A DNA stretch of 64,000 nt from the NCBI RefSeq assembly GCF_900105735.1, contig NZ_LT629793.1, positions 7,006,001-7,070,000 of the forward strand, in the 5' to 3' direction. The position numbers and the translations under genes are program-made. Below the pieces are notes generated by a model. That model was not told the DNA's origin. It did no database searches and saw nothing but the letters and a program-made list of their open reading frames with translations. The DNA comes from Pseudomonas yamanorum. Lineage in GTDB: Bacteria > Pseudomonadota > Gammaproteobacteria > Pseudomonadales > Pseudomonadaceae. Position 1 is the first letter of the stretch; every line of letters begins with the position of its first letter. This document shows positions 1 to 6,208 of the stretch, in pieces.

Positions 1-1881
1 GATAACGTCCCGCGGCCGGTGTTCATCCGCGATCATGAGGGCCGGCTGGTCGCGTGTAACGACAGTTACCTGGACTTCCTTTCCATGGACCTGGACCAGG
101 TGATTGGCAAGCCAATTACCGAGTTGCAGTTGATGCCGCTGTCCGAGTCCCGGCAGTACCATGAGCATTACCTGCGGGTCGTGCGCGACGGCATCCCGAT
201 GATCGGCAGCGGTAGCCTGGTGGCGCCCTACGGTGAAACGCTGGCGCTTTTCTACTGGATTTTCCCGTGTTTCAACTCGCGGGGGCGAGCGGTCGGGGTG
301 ATTGCGGGATGGGTCGATGTCAGCGACCGCGAGCAGTTGATGATTCAGTTGAAGGCCTCGCAAAAAGAAGCGGACGACGCCAACAACGCCAAGACCTTGT
401 TCCTGGCGACCATGAGCCATGAAATCCGTACGCCCATGAACGCGGTGCTGGGCATGCTCGAAATGGCCACCAAACGCGCCGAGCAAGGCATTATCGATCG
501 GGTGTCACTGGACATTGCTTCCAGCTCGGCCAACAGTCTGGTGGATTTGCTGGGAGATATCCTCGACATCGTGCGCATCGAATCAGGTCAACTGACGCTG
601 GCCCCGAAAAGAGCGAATTTGCATGACGAGGTACTCAAGGTCGCGCGCATCTTCGACGGTGTGGCACAGCAAAAATTTCTCGAACTGCAGATTGAACTCG
701 ACCCCCAGGCCGACTGCGACGTGCTCGTCGACGCCATGCGGGTCAAGCAGGTGTTGTCGAACCTGCTGAGTAACGCGATCAAATTCACGGTTAAAGGCCA
801 GGTGCGTTTTTTCCTGCGCTGCACACCGGTTGTGGCCGGCTCCGAGCTGGACCTGACGATGAGTGTCATCGACACCGGCATTGGCATCTCGCCGGAGGAT
901 CAGGCCCTGTTGTTCAGCCCCTTCACCCAAGTCGGCCAACCAGCGGAAGCCATGCGTACGGGCTCCGGGCTGGGCTTGGCCATTTCCCGCAAGTTGTGCG
1001 AGATGATGGGCGGGCAGTTGACCTTGTCCAGTGAGCTGGGGCGCGGTACCCGTATTGATGTTGCGTTGCGCTTGCCAGTCCTTGAGAGCCTTGGTCCGCC
1101 GATCGTGGATTCGATAGCACCGGTAGTGCGTGCGAAACGCTTGAGCGTATTGGTGGTCGACGACTATCCGGCGAACCGCCTGCTGCTTTCCCAGCAGCTG
1201 ACTTACCTGGGGCATGACGTCGGTGATGCGGAGGACGGTGCACATGGCCTGAGAGCGTGGCGCCAGGGTGCGTATGACGTGGTGATCACCGACAGCCATA
1301 TGCCCATCATGAATGGCTACGACCTGGCCCGCGCCATCCGTGACGAAGAGCAGCGTCAAAACTCGAAACCCTGCGTGATCGTAGGCTTGACCGCCAATGC
1401 CCAGCCGGAGGAGAAACAGCGGTGCCTGAACGCCGGAATGGACGATTGCCTATTCAAGCCCATCCGGCTCGGAGAACTGAGTGCCCGATTGACTGTCATC
1501 GAGCCACTGATACATCCGAATGAAGCGCCAATAGCGATGGTGGGGCAGGGGATCAACCTTGACCTGACCTCGCTGATTCAATTGGCGCGGGGCGACGAAG
1601 AGTCGGTGAACACCATCATCAAGAACCTGGCGCTCAGCCTGGAAGAGGACATGGGCGTGTTGATGCAATGCTATGCGAACAAGGACGTCGAAGGGCTGGC
1701 AACGCTGGCACACCGGATAAAGGGCGGCGGCCGGATTGTCGGTGCGCAGAACGTGCTGATTCGTTGTGCGCAGTTGGAGGCGGCCTGTGAAGAGGCGACG
1801 CCTGCCCAACTGACTGCCGCCACCCTGGCCTTGGAGCAAGCCATGATCTCACTGAAAGCGGCCTTGATTGCCCTGGTGTGA
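1..1881 (+). CDS. BvgS/RocS-like hybrid sensor histidine kinase (C-terminal part, cut by window edge)
   Basis: The frame is already open at base 1 and shows no start with an upstream ribosome site, so the N-terminal sensor part lies outside the window. Visible domains in order: a PAS domain (about codons 5-105), HisKA with the H-box SHEIRTPMN near codon 140, a HATPase with N-box LSNLLSNAIKF and the G-boxes DTGIGIS and GSGLGLAIS, a receiver with acceptor Asp in ITDSHMP (about codon 430), and a C-terminal HPt with AHRIKGGG (about codon 570). This is the unorthodox His-Asp-His relay of BvgS, RocS1 and PvrS kinases. A receiver-EAL gene and fimbrial genes follow, as in Pseudomonas roc/cup loci, so control of those fimbriae is likely. 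The cognate NarL-type regulator is not visible and may lie upstream of the window. Confidence 0.9.
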   Translation, partial: DNVPRPVFIRDHEGRLVACNDSYLDFLSMDLDQVIGKPITELQLMPLSESRQYHEHYLRVVRDGIPMIGSGSLVAPYGETLALFYWIFPCFNSRGRAVGVIAGWVDVSDREQLMIQLKASQKEADDANNAKTLFLATMSHEIRTPMNAVLGMLEMATKRAEQGIIDRVSLDIASSSANSLVDLLGDILDIVRIESGQLTLAPKRANLHDEVLKVARIFDGVAQQKFLELQIELDPQADCDVLVDAMRVKQVLSNLLSNAIKFTVKGQVRFFLRCTPVVAGSELDLTMSVIDTGIGISPEDQALLFSPFTQVGQPAEAMRTGSGLGLAISRKLCEMMGGQLTLSSELGRGTRIDVALRLPVLESLGPPIVDSIAPVVRAKRLSVLVVDDYPANRLLLSQQLTYLGHDVGDAEDGAHGLRAWRQGAYDVVITDSHMPIMNGYDLARAIRDEEQRQNSKPCVIVGLTANAQPEEKQRCLNAGMDDCLFKPIRLGELSARLTVIEPLIHPNEAPIAMVGQGINLDLTSLIQLARGDEESVNTIIKNLALSLEEDMGVLMQCYANKDVEGLATLAHRIKGGGRIVGAQNVLIRCAQLEAACEEATPAQLTAATLALEQAMISLKAALIALV

Positions 1882-1910
1882 AATGGGGTCACACCCGATG
1901 GGATGGAGGT

Positions 1911-1941
1911 TCGGAAATTTCCGAATGAGCAGGAAATTTCC
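1911..1941. promoter_or_regulatory. Two palindromic GGAAATTTCC boxes upstream of the EAL gene (candidate BvgA-like operator)
   Basis: A perfect 14-bp palindrome, TCGGAAATTTCCGA, occupies 1911-1924. Its 10-bp core GGAAATTTCC recurs at 1932-1941, 19 bp further on. The same core is at 4679-4688 before the second pilin gene, and a one-mismatch form (GGAATTTTCC) is at 3812-3821 before the first. From memory, BvgA recognises inverted heptads of roughly TTTCYTA, which these resemble. Binding is inferred. Confidence 0.55.
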
Positions 1942-1971
1942 ATTGAGCGTGTAGGTTTTTTCCAAAGGCCA

Positions 1972-1987
1972 TTAGGAGCAATCCTAA
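1972..1987. promoter_or_regulatory. Inverted repeat TTAGGA-N4-TCCTAA before the EAL gene
   Basis: Six-base arms at 1972-1977 and 1982-1987 form a perfect dyad about 60 bp upstream of the EAL gene start. The TCCTAA arms resemble BvgA-type heptad halves, so this may be a third element of the same operator region. No strong -35/-10 pair is obvious nearby. Confidence 0.35.
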
Positions 1988-2048
1988 ATACACGGCGGGG
2001 GCGGGGCGCAATAATTTACCTGTCCCCACCACCTGTGTAAAAGCCGCC

Positions 2049-3263
2049 ATGTCTTTCCTACCGATACGCGTTCTGGTAATCGAAGAACAGCCTTTCAAAC
2101 GACTTATCGCCACCCGCGTTTTTCAGGATCTCGGTTGTGAAGACGTGGCGGCGGTGGCTGACGGGGCTGCCGCGCTGGAGATGCTGGCACGTACGGGCCC
2201 GGTGGATATCGTGTTGTGCAGCTTGAAACTGCAATGCACCCAGGGCCTGTCTGTGATCGAGGACCTCAGCCGTGGCGGCTTCCTGAAGGCACTGATCATT
2301 TGCAGTGTGTACCCGGCGAACTTGCACGGGGCCTTGGACCGGATGCTGTCGATGCACGGCGTGAAAGTGTTGGGGTATGTCGATACGCCCGTGCGCGCCA
2401 GTGAGTTGGGCCCGATGGTCGGTGCTTTCCTGGAGTCGGTTGCCGTGCGCAGGACCGACGTTTCCAACTCGATCAATTTGAAGTGGTTTACTCAGTCCGA
2501 ATTGAAAAGAGCGATTCTGGATAATGAGTTCAAGGCGTTTTTTCAACCAAAATTCAATCTGGTCACTGGTGCGGTCGACAGCCTGGAAGCCTTGGCTCGG
2601 TGGGACAACCCAAGCTATGGCTTGTTGTCGCCTGGCGACTTTTTGCCGTTGTTAAACAGCTTCTATTTGATGGACGATCTGTTTTTCGCGCTCTTTGAAC
2701 AGGGCTTGATGGTGTGGCAGGAAGTCCTGGCAACCGGGCGCCAATTGAACCTTGCATTCAATCTGCAGGCAGAGCAGTTCAGCAATCCGCAATTGGTCAC
2801 CGGCATTAATCTGTTGATTGAACGCTATCAGGTACCGGCGTCCTGCCTGACCTTTGAAATTACCGAAAGCGGTTTGCTCGAAACTTCCCCGGCGGTGCTG
2901 GAGAGCCTGATCCGTTTGCGGATGATGGGCGCCGGATTGTCCATCGACGATTTTGGCGTGGGGTTCTCATCGTTGGAGCGCCTGTGCCAGCTGCCCTTTA
3001 CCGAGATAAAACTCGACGGCGGTTTCGTTCAGGACCTCGATACTAACGCCGCCAATCGCGCCATTGTCAGCAGCACCCTCGCGCTGGGTGAGGCGCTGAA
3101 CATGTCGGTGGTGGTGGAGGGTGTCGAAACCGAAAAGCAGCGCCAGTCATTGATCAAGCTGGGCTGTGTGCACGCTCAAGGTTATCTCTGTGCGCGGCCT
3201 ATGAGCGCCAATCGGCTGCTGTTGTGGCTGGACTCGCAGCGCGCGTCGATCAACAACGTCTGA
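2049..3263 (+). CDS. RocR/BvgR-like response regulator: degenerate receiver plus EAL c-di-GMP phosphodiesterase
   Basis: A 404-aa protein. The N-terminal receiver-like domain (about 1-125) has Glu12-Glu13 where the acidic pair is expected and Ser58 in DIVLCSLK where the phospho-accepting Asp should be, so normal phosphorylation is unlikely. The EAL domain (about 165-395) keeps the signature: SLEALARW, a TFEITESG strand, IDDFGVGFSS, EIKLDGGF, VVEGVET and AQGYLCARP. Active cleavage of c-di-GMP is therefore plausible. RocR in P. aeruginosa has the same layout and acts on Cup fimbriae through the RocS kinases; its position between a BvgS-like kinase and a fimbrial operon fits that role. The gene has its own 167-bp upstream region carrying palindromic boxes. 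The ATG is preceded by only a weak ribosome site. Confidence 0.85.
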   Translation: MSFLPIRVLVIEEQPFKRLIATRVFQDLGCEDVAAVADGAAALEMLARTGPVDIVLCSLKLQCTQGLSVIEDLSRGGFLKALIICSVYPANLHGALDRMLSMHGVKVLGYVDTPVRASELGPMVGAFLESVAVRRTDVSNSINLKWFTQSELKRAILDNEFKAFFQPKFNLVTGAVDSLEALARWDNPSYGLLSPGDFLPLLNSFYLMDDLFFALFEQGLMVWQEVLATGRQLNLAFNLQAEQFSNPQLVTGINLLIERYQVPASCLTFEITESGLLETSPAVLESLIRLRMMGAGLSIDDFGVGFSSLERLCQLPFTEIKLDGGFVQDLDTNAANRAIVSSTLALGEALNMSVVVEGVETEKQRQSLIKLGCVHAQGYLCARPMSANRLLLWLDSQRASINNV

Positions 3264-3333
3264 ATACAGGCCATCAATGCGGCTGAATGCTTACTGGGTG
3301 TTCAGTTTTCTCGTGGGCCAAGAAGGGTGTTTC

Positions 3334-3756
3334 ATGGTGAATCCAAAGTTGCGTGTCTTGTTAGTTGACGAAGAACAATCCAGGTTAGTCAGCATAGAAA
3401 AGAACCTGTCGGGACTTGGCTACAGTCGTGTTGCCCCGCTGACATCATTCCGGGATTTATTGGTGATACTGGATAACGCGTTATGCCCGTTTGACCTGCT
3501 GATTATTCATCAGGTTGTGCTGGAAAACGCAGGCGAAGTGCTTGAGCAGCTAGTACGAAGTTCGCCGGCAATCAAACATTTACTGGTTTACCAGGGCAAT
3601 ACGCTGCAGGTGCTTTCCACTATCGAGTCGTCATCATCGTCGATGCGCTTTGAGTTGCCTTGCCTGCCGGACCGAGAGGCCATCAAGCAAGTAATGGGCT
3701 TTATCGACAAGGTCGAGTTGCATGAGGTTTACGGCAAGCAGCGGGTGTCTGTTTAG
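3334..3756 (+). CDS. Receiver-like protein lacking the phospho-acceptor Asp (140 aa), fimbrial locus I
   Basis: The ATG at 3334 is chosen because AGAAGGG lies just upstream; an in-frame start at 3277 has no such site. The product is a single CheY-like domain, starting LRVLLVDEEQ and followed by SIEKNLSGLGY. By alignment of FDLLIIH, the acceptor Asp is replaced by His59. The protein at 53148-53570 in the second fimbrial locus has the same length, the same opening and the same loss (Asn59), so the pair are clear homologues. No output domain is present. It probably works by protein contact, perhaps tuning a relay, the EAL protein or the regulator, but that is inference. It follows the EAL gene by 70 bp and precedes the pilin leader. 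Confidence 0.7.
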   Translation: MVNPKLRVLLVDEEQSRLVSIEKNLSGLGYSRVAPLTSFRDLLVILDNALCPFDLLIIHQVVLENAGEVLEQLVRSSPAIKHLLVYQGNTLQVLSTIESSSSSMRFELPCLPDREAIKQVMGFIDKVELHEVYGKQRVSV

Positions 3757-3811
3757 TTACAGGTGTATCACGACAAATACTAACGGTACTGGAAATGTCA
3801 TTGCTTCAGTC

Positions 3812-3894
3812 GGAATTTTCCCTAATTGCAAAGGGACCTTTAACGTTGAAGGGGTTGGCCGGAAAAAACATTATTCACTGCATGCAAGGTGCGC
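3812..3894 (+). repeat. Pilin leader repeat, copy 1 (GGAATTTTCC box plus conserved leader)
   Basis: The segment begins with GGAATTTTCC (3812-3821) and, from 3834, has a stretch starting GGACCTTT and running through TTGAAGGG and a (C)ATTATTCACT motif to GCGCA. The same series of words, at near-equal spacing, occurs at 4679-4760 ahead of the second pilin. The pilin genes and their control regions were thus duplicated together. A ribosome site GAGGC follows just before the pilin ATG at 3966. Confidence 0.6.
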
Positions 3895-3965
3895 AGTCAC
3901 AGCGAAGCAGTGAACGGTTCGCCGAGCATTTCGATCAACGATGTTTTAACCTTTCGAGGCAACTT

Positions 3966-4550
3966 ATGACGCGCACATACCGCATCTTCGCGCTCGCAGC
4001 GCTGACGTCGACCTTCGTGATACCGGCTGCACAGGCAGGCGATGGCACCGTTAACTTCAAAGGCCAACTGATTGGGCAGACGTGTACCGTCAGTGTGAAC
4101 GGTGGCAGCAACATGGGCACCGTCACGCTGCCGACACTGGGCATCACGGCCCTCGGCGCCGTAGGCGCTACCGCCGGCAGAACCCAGTTCACCATTGGGT
4201 TGAGTGCATGCGGCACCGGTAATTCCATCCAGGACTTTGTACAAGGTTTGACGGGCAATAGTGTGATTGGCAAGACGGCGTCCACTTACTTTGAGAGCGG
4301 CCCAGGCGTCGATCCCACCACCCGGAACATTATTAACACCGGTGGTGCCACCGGCGTGCAGCTCCAGTTGCTTGATTCCGGCGGCGATGTGATCAAGGCC
4401 GGTGACCCGGGACAACCGCGTACCCCGGCCATTACCAATCTCGCCAGCAACGGTGGCGTGATGACTTACGGCGTCCAGTACATCGCCAACGATGTTATTG
4501 CGCCGGGCAGCGTCGTGGGCTCGGTTACCTATTCCATCGCCTATAACTAA
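3966..4550 (+). CDS. Fimbrial major subunit 1 (chaperone-usher pilin)
   Basis: The ATG at 3966 sits behind GAGGCAACTT and opens a clear signal peptide (MTRTYRIFALAALTSTFVIP, then AAQAG). The 194-aa precursor has pilin features: a first strand DGTVNFKGQL, paired cysteines in QTCTV and SACGTG, an N-terminal donor-strand region, and the C-terminal pattern VVGSVTYSIAYN expected of a chaperone-recognised pilin. It should be exported by Sec, bound by the chaperone at 5423 and assembled by the usher. It is a paralogue of the next gene (DGTxNFxGQL, GVDPTT, GVQLQLLDS shared). Because the usher is broken, assembly from this locus is doubtful unless another usher takes over. Confidence 0.85.
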   Translation: MTRTYRIFALAALTSTFVIPAAQAGDGTVNFKGQLIGQTCTVSVNGGSNMGTVTLPTLGITALGAVGATAGRTQFTIGLSACGTGNSIQDFVQGLTGNSVIGKTASTYFESGPGVDPTTRNIINTGGATGVQLQLLDSGGDVIKAGDPGQPRTPAITNLASNGGVMTYGVQYIANDVIAPGSVVGSVTYSIAYN

Positions 4551-4678
4551 AACCCACAAGGACTTGAGAGCGATACCGCTGATCAAGTCTTTGATATATC
4601 CATTTCAACCAAAGAGCCGTTTGGCTGCACTTATACGAATTGAAAGTTCAAGCCTTCGGAAGAGTCTTAACTCTGGTA

Positions 4679-4760
4679 GGAAATTTCCGAGGCTGTTGCA
4701 GGACCTTTCAATTTGAAGGGTTTCACCAAAAGAAACATCATTCACTCTGTGCACAACGCA
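4679..4760 (+). repeat. Pilin leader repeat, copy 2
   Basis: This starts with the perfect palindrome GGAAATTTCC (4679-4688). From 4701 it repeats the GGACCTTT...TTGAAGGG...AAACATCATTCACT...GCA order seen at 3834-3894. It lies between the two pilin genes, which suggests that the second pilin has its own copy of the promoter or mRNA leader. Confidence 0.6.
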
Positions 4761-4825
4761 CCGCCATATTGCAATTGCGAGTGGCCTGCCAGGCATTTAT
4801 CCAACTAATGATTTTGAGGCAACTT

Positions 4826-5356
4826 ATGAACCGTACTTACCTCGTTCTTGCAGCGGCGACTTCCGCATTCGTGATGTCTGCTGCACAAGCCTCCGATGGC
4901 ACTATCAACTTCAGTGGCCAACTGACGGCTCAAACCTGCACCACGTCGGTCAATGGCACGAGCAATGTGGGCACCGTAACGCTTCCGACGTTCTCGATTG
5001 CGTCGCTGGCAAGCGCGGGGGCGACTGTTGGTGCCACCAACTTCACCATTAACCTGAGCGGCTGCCAGGGCACTATTGCGACCGCCGCTGCGATATTTGA
5101 AGCCGGCGCGGGCGTCGACCCGACCACCCAGAACATCCGCAACACCGGTAATGCGACTGGCGTGCAACTGCAGTTGCTCGACTCCAATGGTGCTGTGATC
5201 AAGGCCGGTGATACCAGCCAAACCGCCAACACTGCACGTACCGCTGTGACCGGCGCCACTGCCGTGCTGCCGTACGCCGTTCAGTACGTTGCCAGCGCGG
5301 CAACCACCGCCGGTACTGTCGTGGGTTCGGTTACCTACTCGATCAACTATCAGTAA
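4826..5356 (+). CDS. Fimbrial major subunit 2 (pilin paralogue)
   Basis: The ATG at 4826 follows GAGGCAACTT, the same ribosome-site context as pilin 1. The 176-aa precursor has a signal peptide ending SAAQAS, then DGTINFSGQLTAQTC, a second Cys in LSGCQG, and the C-terminal strand VVGSVTYSINYQ. It differs from pilin 1 mainly in surface loops between the cysteines and around the C-terminal third. The intact frame and own leader suggest that both pilins were used, as alternative or co-polymerised subunits; which one makes the shaft cannot be told from sequence. A strong hairpin follows directly. Confidence 0.85.
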   Translation: MNRTYLVLAAATSAFVMSAAQASDGTINFSGQLTAQTCTTSVNGTSNVGTVTLPTFSIASLASAGATVGATNFTINLSGCQGTIATAAAIFEAGAGVDPTTQNIRNTGNATGVQLQLLDSNGAVIKAGDTSQTANTARTAVTGATAVLPYAVQYVASAATTAGTVVGSVTYSINYQ

Positions 5357-5370
5357 AAGCTGCGCGGTCA

Positions 5371-5399
5371 GCGCATCTTCCAGGGCTTGGAAGATGCGC
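5371..5399 (+). promoter_or_regulatory. Intercistronic hairpin between pilin and chaperone genes
   Basis: A perfect 12-bp stem, GCGCATCTTCCA / TGGAAGATGCGC, has a 5-base loop. No T-run follows, so it is less a terminator than a stabilising or attenuating stem. Such stems commonly keep pilin mRNA more abundant than chaperone and usher mRNA. A comparable stem follows the pilin of the second locus (48434-48470). Confidence 0.6.
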
Positions 5400-5422
5400 C
5401 GACGATGTCGGGAGAGAATGAT

Positions 5423-6160
5423 ATGCAGCGTAAAAAAGCCTGGTGTCGTTACTTCGTAATGATGGCGACCTTGCTTGGTTGTTCCCAGGCGATGTCTTCG
5501 GTCGTCATCACCGGCACCCGTGTGATTTTTCCGGCGGATAAAAAGGAAGTCACCGTCAAGATTAACAACAACGGCACCAAGCCCGTACTGGTTCAGTCGT
5601 GGATTGATAGCGGTGATCCCGCGTCCACCCCAAGCAATTCTTCAGCGCCATTTGTGATTTCGCCACCGGTCTCCCGGGTTGATGCTGACAAGGGGCAGAG
5701 CCTGCGCCTGATGTTTACCGGTACTGCGCTGGCTTCAGACAAGGAGTCTGTGTTCTGGCTCAATGTGCTGGAAATTCCGGTCAAGGCCACCAGCGATCAA
5801 AACATGCTGCAAATGGCCTTTCGCTCGCGAATCAAAGTGTTTTATCGGCCAGCGAATTTACCTGGCACACCGTCAGCGGCCATCGAGGCGCTGCAGTGGA
5901 AGGTTGTTGCGCAACCCAATGGTACCTATGGGCTGCAGGCCTATAACCCAACGGCGTTTTACGTTTCACAAAGTGACCTGGTGCTGGTTAACGGCGGCCA
6001 GCGAATACTGAGTGAGGCGGGGATGATTGCGCCCGGTGAAACCCATATCTTTGCCTTGCCCGGCCTGAAGTCGATGCCGGCGCCCGGCGCCAAAGTTGAA
6101 TACAGCGCCATCAATGATTACGGCGCTCTGGTTCCTACCCACGAATCCCTCATGCCTTAG
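5423..6160 (+). CDS. Periplasmic fimbrial chaperone (PapD/CupB2-like), locus I
   Basis: The ATG at 5423 is preceded by GGAGAG. The 245-aa product has a signal peptide (QRKKAWCRYF start, a hydrophobic core, then QAMS) and the two immunoglobulin-like domains of PapD chaperones. Conserved parts include the N-terminal strand VVITGTRVIFPADKKEV, KPVLVQSWID, the SVFWLNVLEIP segment and FRSRIKVFYRP, where the family's pilin-binding basic residue lies. Its partner is the usher that follows 48 bp downstream. The frame is intact. It could in principle serve the second locus, whose chaperone is similar (QPILVQSWLD, SVVWLNVQEIP). Confidence 0.88.
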   Translation: MQRKKAWCRYFVMMATLLGCSQAMSSVVITGTRVIFPADKKEVTVKINNNGTKPVLVQSWIDSGDPASTPSNSSAPFVISPPVSRVDADKGQSLRLMFTGTALASDKESVFWLNVLEIPVKATSDQNMLQMAFRSRIKVFYRPANLPGTPSAAIEALQWKVVAQPNGTYGLQAYNPTAFYVSQSDLVLVNGGQRILSEAGMIAPGETHIFALPGLKSMPAPGAKVEYSAINDYGALVPTHESLMP

Positions 6161-6208
6161 GCCTATCAGGCCTTAATCGTTTTTCACCCTCCGTCGTCCG
6201 GGTAATTT

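Noticed and set aside
5371..5399. Hairpin after pilin 2 as a true terminator
   Set aside because: There is no T-run, and the chaperone gene starts 24 bp on; a processing or stabilising stem fits better.
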